Source of the DNA: Nitrospira sp.
GTDB lineage: Bacteria > Nitrospirota > Nitrospiria > Nitrospirales > Nitrospiraceae
Direction: 5' to 3'
Length of the DNA stretch: 64,000 nucleotides
Assembly: GCA_024998595.1 (NCBI GenBank)
Contig: JACOEK010000004.1
Location: 248,001 to 312,000 of the forward strand
Shown one piece after another: positions 26,293-32,608 of this stretch. The notes under the pieces are model-generated. The model had not been told where the DNA came from and searched no databases. It saw nothing but the letters and a program-made list of their open reading frames with translations. Position 1 is the first letter of the stretch, and each line of letters begins with the position of its first letter. The position numbers and the translations under genes were made by a program.

Positions 26293-26739
26293 ATGTTACG
26301 CAACACCCTGTGCCTGATGAGTCTGTGCCTGCTGGTGGGACTGACCGGCTGCGTGGAGCGGCTGGAGCACTTCCATCGGGGGAACAAGATCATCGAGCGG
26401 CATTACATTCCGGGAGACTGGAGCATTCCGGGGGATGTGTCCAAGACGGAATGCCGACCCGATCAAATGGAATGGAGCGTGTTCTGGGGGAAGAAGGTCT
26501 GCCCGGACACGATCGAGAAAAACGCACCGCTCGCGGTGGAGCGCGGGAGCGTGCAGACGGCCAGTTACAAAGATCTGGTGGTGCCGGCGGCCATTCAGGG
26601 GGCGTTCACCTTCGGGGGCTTTGTCGCGCTGGCGAAACTCTCACCGGAGGTGCGGATCAACCAGGCCAACTACGGCAGCCCGATTCGAACGAGCACGCTG
26701 CTGATCAATGGCCCTGTCCCTGGAGGCGTGGCGCCCTGA
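26293..26739 (+). CDS. Phage-encoded lipoprotein
   Basis: 148 aa after AAGGAGGACCT. A lipoprotein signal with lipobox LTGC puts the mature N-terminus at Cys20. The mature part has a cysteine pair (TECRPDQ, KKVCPDT) and a C-terminal hydrophobic stretch near residues 95-115 (VPAAIQGAFTFGGFVALAKL) that may contact membrane. It lies between tail and lysis genes. Phage lipoproteins at such a position often block superinfection or act in lysis; which applies is unknown. Confidence 0.7.
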   Translation: MLRNTLCLMSLCLLVGLTGCVERLEHFHRGNKIIERHYIPGDWSIPGDVSKTECRPDQMEWSVFWGKKVCPDTIEKNAPLAVERGSVQTASYKDLVVPAAIQGAFTFGGFVALAKLSPEVRINQANYGSPIRTSTLLINGPVPGGVAP

Positions 26740-26963
26740 TGACCTGCACACGCTGCGGAGGCCTCTGTCGGGTGGAGCTGGCGCGAGGGCGGCGCGGAGA
26801 GGGTTTGATTCGCCTCTGGGCCTGCCTGATCTGCGGAGACCGCACCGACGGTCAGATCCGCTGGTATCGCCGGCAGGCGGTGGAGGCCTCCATCACGCAG
26901 CGGTGGAAAGAGCTGGTCTGGGCGGATGTGTGTGATCTGGTGAAACGGAGGGCGACGGCATGA
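26739..26963 (+). CDS. Small zinc-ribbon protein
   Basis: 74 aa, ATG sharing a base with the preceding stop. Two knuckles (CTRCGGLC near residues 3-9 and CLICGD near 30-35) form a treble-clef or ribbon zinc site, followed by a basic-acidic helix (WYRRQAVEASITQRWKELVW). Similar mini-proteins recur across this phage. Target, DNA, RNA or protein, is unknown. Confidence 0.6.
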   Translation: MTCTRCGGLCRVELARGRRGEGLIRLWACLICGDRTDGQIRWYRRQAVEASITQRWKELVWADVCDLVKRRATA

Positions 26964-27088
26964 TCAGGTTCACGATCAGCCGCCGGCAGTTTCTGAAGGT
27001 GTCGATCGGGACGGTCGCAATGGGGTGGGGGATTGTGCCGATCACGAATGGTCTGTTGCAGGAGGGGCACGCATGGAATCAACGGTGA
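26960..27088 (+). CDS. Micro-ORF with a twin-arginine motif
   Basis: 42 aa; its ATG overlaps the upstream stop and its end overlaps the endolysin start by 16 bases. It reads MIRFTISRRQFLKVSIG, an almost perfect Tat motif (SRRxFLK) followed by a hydrophobic stretch (VAMGWGIVPITNGLL). As a protein on its own it would be little more than a signal peptide or one membrane anchor. The endolysin frame is one base behind, so a -1 slip in the overlap would fuse this signal to the enzyme; no classical slippery site is visible. Confidence 0.45.
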   Translation: MIRFTISRRQFLKVSIGTVAMGWGIVPITNGLLQEGHAWNQR

Positions 27089-27555
27089 CACCCTGGCAGA
27101 TGTACGGGCGCGTGCTACTGGCGCTCACCCTCTGGCGCGAGGCGCGGGGGGAACCGTTCACCGGCAAAGTGGCGGTGGCGCAATCCATCAAGAACCGCGT
27201 CGATCATCCCTCATGGTGGGGGAACGATCTCGTGTCGGTGCTCACCAAGAAATGGCAGTACTCGAGCCTGACCGATCCCCACGATCGGCAGCTCACCACC
27301 TGGCCGAAGGCGGATGACGCGGTGTTCGAAGAATGCCTCACCATTGCCGACGGGGTGCTGAAGGAGCGCTACGCCAGCCCGCTCACGCGCGGGGCGGATT
27401 CGTACTTTGACGACTCGCTGCAAGGCGATCTGCGGCCCAAGTGGGCGCGGGAACATCCGGAGCGGTTCGTCGGCAAGATCGGGCGCATGAACTTTTACAA
27501 CATGGATTGCGACGTCGAGGACCCGCACGTCTCGATTAAGGAGACCGAGGCCTGA
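27073..27555 (+). CDS. SleB-like cell wall hydrolase (endolysin)
   Basis: 160 aa after AGGAGGGGCACGC. It has the hydrolase_2 (SleB/CwlJ) pattern: LTLWREARGEPFTGKVAVAQSIKNRV near residue 20 with the key Glu of REARGE, then ADGVLKERYASPLTRGADSYF and the GRMNFYN end. These enzymes cleave the peptidoglycan glycan backbone. It has no signal peptide, so it needs a holin, or help from the Tat micro-ORF ahead of it. It lies at the head of the lysis module. Confidence 0.85.
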   Translation: MESTVTPWQMYGRVLLALTLWREARGEPFTGKVAVAQSIKNRVDHPSWWGNDLVSVLTKKWQYSSLTDPHDRQLTTWPKADDAVFEECLTIADGVLKERYASPLTRGADSYFDDSLQGDLRPKWAREHPERFVGKIGRMNFYNMDCDVEDPHVSIKETEA

Positions 27556-27695
27556 TGTTGCTGTATCGCTGCCCGCGCTGCGGCGCGACCTATCCGCATG
27601 ACGAGGCCAACCCCCATGCGGTGTATCGGTGTCCATTTCGGAAGGAACGAGAACAGGAGGAGCGCGATGGCGGAGGGCAACGGAAACGGGCTTGA
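27555..27695 (+). CDS. Zinc-ribbon micro-protein, 46 aa
   Basis: The ATG shares a base with the endolysin stop. It encodes YRCPRCGATYPHDEANPHAV followed by YRCPF, i.e. a CxxC and a third cysteine, then a very charged tail. The end overlaps the next gene by 29 bases in another frame. Overlap with both neighbours and the cysteine pattern support a real gene; function unknown. Confidence 0.5.
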   Translation: MLLYRCPRCGATYPHDEANPHAVYRCPFRKEREQEERDGGGQRKRA

Positions 27696-28035
27696 AATGG
27701 AAGCGGGGCCGGCGAAGGTGCGAGCGACCGGGAGCACGACCATCACCGTGCTGCTGGCGATCCTCATCATCGCGGCGAACTTCTACAGCGTGTTCGTCAC
27801 GAATCAGCAGACCATCCAGATTCAAGCCGAACATGCGCAGCACCTGGCCATCATCAGCACGGACCACCGCGCCATGGTGGAGGCGATGCGGGAGCAGGCC
27901 CAGGCCAGCGACAACGTGTTTCTGTCCACGCTGATGACACCGGATCAAAAGCAGGATCTGCCCGGGTATCTCAAGGCGCGGGCGAAGGCGATCGTGGAAC
28001 GCAAGGCGCAGACGGTCACGGAGAATCGGCAATAG
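27667..28035 (+). CDS. Single-span membrane protein of the lysis module
   Basis: 122 aa after ACAGGAGGAGCGCG. One membrane helix at about residues 25-45 (ITVLLAILIIAANFYSVFV) is followed by a periplasmic helical, coiled-coil-like region (IQIQAEHAQHLAIISTDHRAMVEAMREQAQ). This topology fits either an inner-membrane spanin or an accessory holin. It is the first membrane protein after the endolysin. Confidence 0.65.
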   Translation: MAEGNGNGLEMEAGPAKVRATGSTTITVLLAILIIAANFYSVFVTNQQTIQIQAEHAQHLAIISTDHRAMVEAMREQAQASDNVFLSTLMTPDQKQDLPGYLKARAKAIVERKAQTVTENRQ

Positions 28036-28073
28036 TGCATCAACGCCTGTCATGGGAAGGGGAGGGCTTCGAT

Positions 28074-28346
28074 ATGGAATGGCTGCATAATCTACTCGGC
28101 GGATCGAGCCCGATCACGGGCTATCTGGGCTCACTGATCATGCTGCTCGATGTGCTGAATCAGGTGTTGGTGGTGCAGGCCTGGCCGAAGAACGCCCAGG
28201 AATGGATCGTCTTCATCGGCGCGTTCTGCACCGGCCTCTCGGCGCGGCTGGCCAAGGATGCCAACAAAAGCCACGCGCAAGACCCGCAGCCGGTCGCCCA
28301 GCCGGTCAAGGCCGTCGCGCCCGAGCCGCCCTATGGGATGCCGTAA
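28074..28346 (+). CDS. Probable holin
   Basis: 90 aa. The ATG after GGGGAGGGCTTCG is preferred to the GTG 39 bases upstream. Two hydrophobic stretches (YLGSLIMLLDVLNQVLVV and WIVFIGAFCTGLSARL) and a charged, Pro-rich C-terminal tail are typical of class II holins, which open the inner membrane to release endolysin. It directly follows the endolysin and the single-span protein. Confidence 0.65.
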   Translation: MEWLHNLLGGSSPITGYLGSLIMLLDVLNQVLVVQAWPKNAQEWIVFIGAFCTGLSARLAKDANKSHAQDPQPVAQPVKAVAPEPPYGMP

Positions 28347-28552
28347 TGCCCTGGAGCGACGTGCCCACACTGCTGCTGAAAGCCTGGCGGTATCTGCTGG
28401 GGGATCAGACGCGAAAGGAGGCCAGCCTTGAAGCTGATGGAGAACGCGCCCTGGAGGCGAGCAAGCAGGCCCGCACGGCTGCTGAGCTTAACGCTGCTGA
28501 TGCTGACCTGCAGCGCGTGCATGACGAAGCCCGCGCCGCCCGCGGCGAATGA
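28346..28552 (+). CDS. Rz-like helical protein
   Basis: 68 aa, ATG sharing a base with the holin stop. It has a short hydrophobic start (VPTLLLKAWRYLLG) and then a long charged helix (LEADGERALEASKQARTAAELNAAD), similar to the periplasmic helix of spanins but without a convincing membrane anchor. A lipoprotein gene in another frame begins inside it, the Rz/Rz1 arrangement. The inner-membrane role may be shared with the product at 27667. Confidence 0.5.
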   Translation: MPWSDVPTLLLKAWRYLLGDQTRKEASLEADGERALEASKQARTAAELNAADADLQRVHDEARAARGE

Positions 28553-28733
28553 CCGGCCCTGCTATCAGTGGGTGATCACGCAGGATCAGGAAGTGTACGT
28601 CTACGACAATGGGCATCTGGTCGCGCGATTGGAGACCGAGCCCTATGATGCGGTGATTTCCGGCTGGTGCGTGATGCGGAATAACGAACACCTGATGAAC
28701 GATATCCGGAGGCTGGCGAGGCCGACGGACTAG
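28428..28733 (+). CDS. Rz1-like outer-membrane spanin lipoprotein
   Basis: 101 aa. The TTG start is supported by AAAGGAGG eight bases upstream, stronger than any site before the ATG at 28437. A basic start, hydrophobic LLSLTLLMLTCSAC and a Cys in a lipobox-like context followed by Pro-rich KPAPPAA define a lipoprotein. The gene overlaps the Rz-like gene by 125 bases in a different frame. Spanins fuse inner and outer membrane in the last lysis step. The globular end (YQWVITQDQEVYVYDNGHLVARL) is longer than lambda Rz1. Confidence 0.6.
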   Translation: MKLMENAPWRRASRPARLLSLTLLMLTCSACMTKPAPPAANDRPCYQWVITQDQEVYVYDNGHLVARLETEPYDAVISGWCVMRNNEHLMNDIRRLARPTD

Positions 28734-28740
28734 AGGTCCG

Positions 28741-28917
28741 CTACACGCGGCTTTGTCCAGCTTGTGATCGTGCCTTGACGATGGCGTCCCATTGAATATC
28801 GCTAAGCATGATGGGCTCGCCTCCGGCAAACTGGACCAGCTTGCCTCCGTTGATTTCCTTTGCGAACTGAACCGCATGGGGGTCAACAATGTATTCACCC
28901 AGCTGAATGAAGCTCAT
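28741..28917 (-). CDS. Small phage protein, minus strand, 58 aa
   Basis: An AGGAGG site lies five bases before the ATG, which is strong support. The protein (FIQLGEYIVDPHAVQFAKEI, IMLSDIQWDAIVKARSQ) is soluble with strand-helix character. It is the last gene of a leftward cassette and converges on the lysis operon 8 bases away, so transcription of the two must be separated in time or end in this junction; no terminator is seen. Confidence 0.6.
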   Translation of the reverse strand: MSFIQLGEYIVDPHAVQFAKEINGGKLVQFAGGEPIMLSDIQWDAIVKARSQAGQSRV

Positions 28918-28946
28918 ATGCCTCCTATGTGTTTAACGTGAAATTA

Positions 28947-29126
28947 CTACTTCGGTAACCACGTCGGCGCTTCGGGGGCGGCCTTCGCGGCTTCGCCGGG
29001 GGTGGTTTTTCTGCCGACCATGGCCGTCGCTTCCCAGCCGCGAATGGTGCCGATCAATTCGGCGCGATCAGCGGCCCAGAATGTCTCCCTCGCACCAACT
29101 ACTCTTCGTTCCTCCGCTATACGCAT
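28947..29126 (-). CDS. Small phage protein, minus strand, 59 aa
   Basis: ATG-started ORF that overlaps the end of the nuclease gene by 59 bases in a different frame. It is basic at the start (MRIAEERRVVGARETFW), then RAELIGTIRGWEATAMVG, and ends with an Ala/Pro-rich tail. The long overlap makes it less certain than its neighbours, but it fills an otherwise empty gap in a compact leftward operon. No family recognised. Confidence 0.5.
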   Translation of the reverse strand: MRIAEERRVVGARETFWAADRAELIGTIRGWEATAMVGRKTTPGEAAKAAPEAPTWLPK

Positions 29127-29520
29127 ACGCCAGGCCAGCCTTTACCAGTTCATCTGCCAGATCGATCCCGTCCGCCACGATCAGCGCCAGCACGCGGAAG
29201 TATTTGTCACGCGCGACGAATTCAATCTGAATATCCTGGGCGCTGCGAAGATGTTTCATCAGAAAGGTCTTGGCTTCCCTGGCGAGGTCTCGCTCCCGAT
29301 CGCATTTGCCCTTCATCTCTGGCGTATCGATGCCGACGAGTCGCAGGCCCAGCCTATCGCCAAAGATTCCCGGCAACGTCGGAATGCTGATGGTGCAGGT
29401 ATCGCCGTCATAGCAGTCATGGATCGTCGCCGATCCGACTGTCGTCGTGGCATCCGGATAAGCCGCAACGGCCACGCAGGGCACCGCCAGTGCAGTGGTC
29501 AACATCAGTGTTCGGATCAC
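29068..29520 (-). CDS. Exported thermonuclease-like (SNase) protein
   Basis: 150 aa from a GTG that overlaps the preceding stop (GTGA); an ATG at 29505 is possible. Sec signal (LMLTTALAVPCVAVAAYP). The SNase fold is clear: HDCYDGDTCTISI near residue 40, LRLVGIDTPEMKGKCDRERDLAREAKTFL near 65-95 (Arg and Glu/Asp of the active site), DKYFRVLALIVADG near 115 and AGLAYAYSGGTKSSWC at the end. Ca-dependent cleavage of nucleic acid in the periplasm or outside is expected. In a prophage this could degrade incoming DNA (superinfection exclusion) or scavenge it; both are inferences. Confidence 0.8.
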   Translation of the reverse strand: MIRTLMLTTALAVPCVAVAAYPDATTTVGSATIHDCYDGDTCTISIPTLPGIFGDRLGLRLVGIDTPEMKGKCDRERDLAREAKTFLMKHLRSAQDIQIEFVARDKYFRVLALIVADGIDLADELVKAGLAYAYSGGTKSSWCEGDILGR

Positions 29521-29861
29521 GGCAGCTGCACGATGGAAATCGACCAATCTCCCGCTCCGCTGATTTGCAGATAATAGGTCCCGCCCGTCGGATAATACGT
29601 TGCGCCTGGGCCAGGCTTCGTCTGGACGGCAATCGTGTCCACGGGGTCTCCGTTCTGGGCATGCAAAATGGCCGTAAAGATCGGGCCCGCTGCTGTCCAG
29701 CGGAGTTCCCATCCATCTTTCACCGTGAATGGGCGAAGATTGCGGGTGCCGCTTGCGGAGGCTTGCTGGACCACTTCCTCTGCGAAGGCTGGACCGCTGC
29801 TGAGGGGGACCGCGAGCAGCGCGAGCATAAACATGATGGAGATAGCGCGCACGGTGTTCAC
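29517..29861 (-). CDS. Secreted phage protein in the nuclease cassette
   Basis: 114 aa. Sec signal (ISIMFMLALLAVPLSSGPAFA). The mature part is a small beta sandwich (TRNLRPFTVKDGWELRWTAA, YYPTGGTYYLQISGAGDWSISI) that resembles secreted proteins of the kind that carry a single jelly-roll. It overlaps the nuclease start by four bases and directly follows the lipoprotein, so all three are translated together. Function unknown. Confidence 0.7.
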   Translation of the reverse strand: MNTVRAISIMFMLALLAVPLSSGPAFAEEVVQQASASGTRNLRPFTVKDGWELRWTAAGPIFTAILHAQNGDPVDTIAVQTKPGPGATYYPTGGTYYLQISGAGDWSISIVQLP

Positions 29862-30191
29862 CTATTGATGCACGGTCGGATCGTAACCGACTGGTTTCGT
29901 GACGCCGGGGGCTGGCTCACCGTCCACAGTGATGCACTGCGTGCCGAACAGCAGCAGATAGAACCAGTCCAGGGAAATGCTTCTGATCTTCTGGATCGGG
30001 GGACTCGCATTCGCCATGGCTTGTTCGACCGTGTTGGTTCCGAAGCCGAAGCCCATGACCATAAAGGAGCAAGTACTGCCTTCAGTCATCGGCTTAACGG
30101 TTGGGTTTTCAGGGGTGAGTTTATTGGTGATATTCACACACCCTGACACCAGCATCGCGATTAGCAAGACAAGCCCGCTCAGTGTGTGCAT
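29862..30191 (-). CDS. Lipoprotein heading the minus-strand cassette
   Basis: 109 aa from the ATG after CGGAGAACCCTG. Lipobox LVSGC after a hydrophobic LSGLVLLIAML. The mature protein has two cysteines (GSTCSFMVMGFGFG, GTQCITVDG) and resembles small bacterial lipoproteins of the TRL type (GFGFGTNTVEQAMANA); that is a pattern impression only. Its stop abuts the next gene start. Region 30192-30417 upstream holds no gene and no convincing promoter that I can see. Confidence 0.7.
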   Translation of the reverse strand: MHTLSGLVLLIAMLVSGCVNITNKLTPENPTVKPMTEGSTCSFMVMGFGFGTNTVEQAMANASPPIQKIRSISLDWFYLLLFGTQCITVDGEPAPGVTKPVGYDPTVHQ

Positions 30192-30417
30192 CAGGGTTCT
30201 CCGTGGGGTAGGGGGTGCTGTTGGCATGCGGCACAATTCTCGGCGTCTAAAATTGACACATCGTGCCGCCTACAATACCGAACCGGACGAAAAGATGAAA
30301 GGGCTTCGTCTGCCGATCGCCGCATAAACAGTCTCACCGAGGCGGTGGGGCCGCTCTGAATGGCCCTAGGCATCTGCCCTACGTATTTCTTTTTGGTGCG
30401 GGGTGCTGGTGTCTGCG

Positions 30418-30738
30418 CTAAGAAGGGGAGCCGTGGCGCTTCTTCTCCTTTGGCCTGTCGAGATCGCGCCGATAGACAGGTCTCTCCTCAGCAATAAAAT
30501 CGAGCGGAAATCCTTCATCGTCAATCCTGCCGCCCGCTTCTTCGTATCGCTTCACCAAATAGTGCACGGCGCGGTCAACCAGGGTGTTCATGGAATTAAA
30601 ATTCTTCGGATGCGCTGAAACAAACTCATCCATCAACGCTTTGAGCGAGCGTGTGCCCGATATTTTAATTTGAACGTCCCGCTTCTCGCCGTCTTTTTTC
30701 GCCATAAATACAACTGCTTGGTGGTGAAGTGGTGCCAT
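30418..30738 (-). CDS. Putative DNA-binding regulator, divergent
   Basis: 106 aa starting at the ATG preceded by CAGGAAGGCCCAC; an internal ATG at 30705 (MAKKDGEK) is possible. Its pattern (RDVQIKISGTRSLKALMDEFV, then MNTLVDRAVHYLVKRYEEAGG) is a strand followed by two helices, as in ribbon-helix-helix proteins, and it ends in a basic tail. It faces the early promoter at 30773, so it is a candidate for the lysogenic repressor in place of a CI-like protein, which is absent. The role is inferred. Confidence 0.6.
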   Translation of the reverse strand: MAPLHHQAVVFMAKKDGEKRDVQIKISGTRSLKALMDEFVSAHPKNFNSMNTLVDRAVHYLVKRYEEAGGRIDDEGFPLDFIAEERPVYRRDLDRPKEKKRHGSPS

Positions 30739-30772
30739 TGTGGGCCTTCCTGCAAAAAATTATCAACGGGTA

Positions 30773-30801
30773 TTGACATGGTACCATGTTGGTACTAATA
30801 T
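30773..30801 (+). promoter_or_regulatory. Early promoter with embedded operator
   Basis: TTGACA at 30773-30778, a 17-base spacer and TAATAT at 30796-30801 make a near-consensus sigma-70 promoter. The spacer holds a perfect 12-bp palindrome CATGGTACCATG (30777-30788), and TGGTAC recurs 11 bp later (30790-30795), one helical turn on the same face. This is what a ribbon-helix-helix repressor operator would look like and would block polymerase directly. It drives the early genes to the right. Confidence 0.8.
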
Positions 30802-30807
30802 ACGGCC

Positions 30808-30987
30808 ATGAAGTCGTCACGAATGACCACACGAACCAGGAAGTCGGCGCGGCGTCCGATGATCAAGATTCACACGACGCAAGAGATCGTTGACCAGTTC
30901 GCTGCCAAGGCGAAGGCCGACGGTCGCTCCATGTCGAAGCAGGGGGAATACCTGATTCGGCAGCATTTGTCTCAAGCCACTCACTAG
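30808..30987 (+). CDS. Ribbon-helix-helix protein, 59 aa
   Basis: Begins six bases after the -10 box, so its mRNA would start at or very near the ATG (leaderless) unless a later ATG (30823 or 30859) is used. A basic arm (KSSRMTTRTRKSARRP) precedes an RHH core: strand MIKIHTTQEI, helix VDQFAAKAKADGRS, MSKQGEYLIRQHL. Arc/Mnt-type repressors have this size. Autoregulation at the operator upstream is the natural inference. Confidence 0.7.
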   Translation: MKSSRMTTRTRKSARRPMIKIHTTQEIVDQFAAKAKADGRSMSKQGEYLIRQHLSQATH

Positions 30988-30998
30988 GGGAGGTGTCC

Positions 30999-31256
30999 AT
31001 GTCCCGCCCGAAACTCACTGAGCGCATCACGATCCGGCTGCCAGAAGAATTGCTGCAGGACCTTACGGCCGACGCAGCTCGCCGGAACAGCAGCATCAAT
31101 GAGGTGGTGTTGGGGGCCATCGAGCGGGACCTTTCCTTCCGGCTGACCTATCGCTGCGATTACTACGCGCAGCTTCGCACGCTCGGCCTGTCGGGCCAAG
31201 GCGACAATGTCAGCGACTTTCCTCGTTTGTCAGACACGAAAGTGCGGGCGGTGTAA
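30999..31256 (+). CDS. Arc-like ribbon-helix-helix protein
   Basis: 85 aa from the ATG after GGGGAGGTGTCC. RHH core near the start: RPKLTERITIRLPEELLQDLTADAARRNSSINEVVLGAIERDL, described here by its strand (ERITIRLP) and its two helices with the RNSSIN turn, which is the Arc-type signature. The C-terminal 40 residues are an extension of unknown role. Second RHH gene in a row behind the early promoter. Confidence 0.75.
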   Translation: MSRPKLTERITIRLPEELLQDLTADAARRNSSINEVVLGAIERDLSFRLTYRCDYYAQLRTLGLSGQGDNVSDFPRLSDTKVRAV

Positions 31257-31303
31257 CGGGGCGGGGAATCAGCAGTTTTTTTGACCAGGAGAGGCCTAGG
31301 CAC

Positions 31304-31717
31304 ATGAGCAGCCATTGTGATTCGACCATGCCGGACGATGCAAGGGAACTGGGGGCAACCCTGGAGGCGCTGTCGGAATATTCTGACGGTCCTGTCGCCG
31401 CACCGACGACGCCTGCCAGCCTGCTAGGCCTTCCGCTTCCGGGGATCGACCGTTGTGATTGCCGCATTCAAGCCCTGGACGCCATTCGCCTGGAGATTGC
31501 CACCTGGACGCTGGGGACGGTGCCCGACCTGGAGGTGTGGGCGCATGAGGTCGCGGGGTGGATTGTGGAATTGCCCACGGAGGATTTGCGGATATTTTGG
31601 CCGGGGCTCCTGGCGCTGGATCTCCACGAGCGGGCGGGCCTCTCGCTCCGTGCCGCCTCGGGGCTGATTCAGCGACATGTCGGCGTGGCCCTGCTCACCA
31701 AGGGAGGACGGAGATGA
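31304..31717 (+). CDS. Early phage protein, unassigned
   Basis: 137 aa after CAGGAGAGGCCTAGGCAC. A disordered start (SSHCDSTMPDDAREL) is followed by a Cys pair (CDCRIQAL) and helices (AIRLEIATWTLG, LEVWAHEVAGWIVELP, LRAASGLIQRHVGVALL). No family is recognised. It overlaps the following gene by four bases, and so is part of the early operon. Confidence 0.55.
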   Translation: MSSHCDSTMPDDARELGATLEALSEYSDGPVAAPTTPASLLGLPLPGIDRCDCRIQALDAIRLEIATWTLGTVPDLEVWAHEVAGWIVELPTEDLRIFWPGLLALDLHERAGLSLRAASGLIQRHVGVALLTKGGRR

Positions 31718-32055
31718 ACAGCACGAAGCGACCGAATGTGCGCTGGCAGCAGCATGGCGCGGGGGTGAGTACGGTGTCGGCGATGAACCGGCAACAGTGG
31801 GACGCGCCCAGTGCGGACCTCGATCGCGCCATCAACCGTCGGGCCTATGCGGTGACGGGGCTGATCGTCGCGGTGCTCGTCACGATCCTCATGAACCTGA
31901 ACCATCTGCCGGACTTCTGGGGCGGCTTCACGGCGGGGGTGATCACGCTGGCGGCCCTGGGTCTTGGGGCCCTGGCCATCGGCGCCTGTCTCGGCGGCGC
32001 CAGGCTCTCGGACGTGCCACGCCCCGGCACCGGTGACCGGGGGATGCCCCGATGA
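31714..32055 (+). CDS. Small membrane protein
   Basis: 113 aa, ATGA overlap and GGGAGGACGGAG upstream. A basic soluble start is followed by two membrane helices at about residues 45-62 and 70-95 (AVTGLIVAVLVTILMNL, AGVITLAALGLGALAIGACLGG). Early-expressed phage membrane proteins often act in superinfection exclusion; that is inference only. Confidence 0.55.
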   Translation: MNSTKRPNVRWQQHGAGVSTVSAMNRQQWDAPSADLDRAINRRAYAVTGLIVAVLVTILMNLNHLPDFWGGFTAGVITLAALGLGALAIGACLGGARLSDVPRPGTGDRGMPR

Positions 32056-32228
32056 TGCGGGAATGCCTCCAGGCGCTCTTGCTGATCGCTCTCGGGGTAG
32101 GGGTGGCCGCCACGATCAACCTGCTGTTCGACTGGCGACGGAATAAACGCCTCAACAAGTGGATGGAAGAGCCGCGCTACCTCCCGGCCTGCGCCAGCGC
32201 GGGCACCGTGAGGCCGGGGCGACGATGA
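32052..32228 (+). CDS. Small single-span membrane protein, 58 aa
   Basis: Two adjacent ATG codons overlap the previous stop. One hydrophobic helix (LQALLLIALGVGVAATINLLF) is followed by a basic segment (WRRNKRLNKWM), so the C-terminus is cytoplasmic. Its stop overlaps the next start (ATGA). Too short for the usual size filters but well supported by the overlaps. Confidence 0.5.
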   Translation: MMRECLQALLLIALGVGVAATINLLFDWRRNKRLNKWMEEPRYLPACASAGTVRPGRR

Positions 32229-32425
32229 GCCAGACCTTGTACCGAGACATTCGGCAGACCCGCGCGAGGCGGCAGATCCCGACCCGGACGGCGTTCCGCA
32301 TCGAGCGCCAACAGCCGCCCGATGCGTTTCTGAAAGTTCCACGGGGAACACAAGCCCGCCGGGGCAGTGCCAGCACGGCGGCCATGCACCGGGCGACGCA
32401 ACTCGCGGCCCGCCTGGGCCTGTAA
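32225..32425 (+). CDS. Small basic early protein
   Basis: 66 aa, very rich in Arg (RDIRQTRARRQIPTRTAFRIERQ, ending AMHRATQLAARLGL). The composition suggests nucleic-acid contact. It overlaps the membrane protein gene by four bases. No family recognised. Confidence 0.5.
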   Translation: MSQTLYRDIRQTRARRQIPTRTAFRIERQQPPDAFLKVPRGTQARRGSASTAAMHRATQLAARLGL

Positions 32426-32437
32426 CGGAGGACCGCC

Positions 32438-32593
32438 ATGCACCAGATCGAGCAACAGTTGCAGGACCGCAATCTCGAAGCCGCCTGGCAGCTCGCCGGG
32501 GGCTGGGCGCGGGAAGATCAAGACCACCTGGCCGACCTGATCGTGGAGCGGTTCATCCGCCAGCCGGAGCGGCAGCAGCCAGCGAGCCACTAA
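32438..32593 (+). CDS. Small early protein, 51 aa
   Basis: ATG after ACGGAGGACCGCC, a good binding site. It is predicted to be one long amphipathic helix pair (IEQQLQDRNLEAAWQLAGGW, HLADLIVERFIRQ). Spacing and site support a real gene; function unknown. Confidence 0.5.
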   Translation: MHQIEQQLQDRNLEAAWQLAGGWAREDQDHLADLIVERFIRQPERQQPASH

Positions 32594-32608
32594 TCAAGGA
32601 GGAATGTG

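Noticed and set aside
30253-30279. TTGACA followed by TACAAT as a promoter on the plus strand
   Set aside because: The spacing is only 12 bases, far too short for sigma-70, and no plus-strand gene follows.
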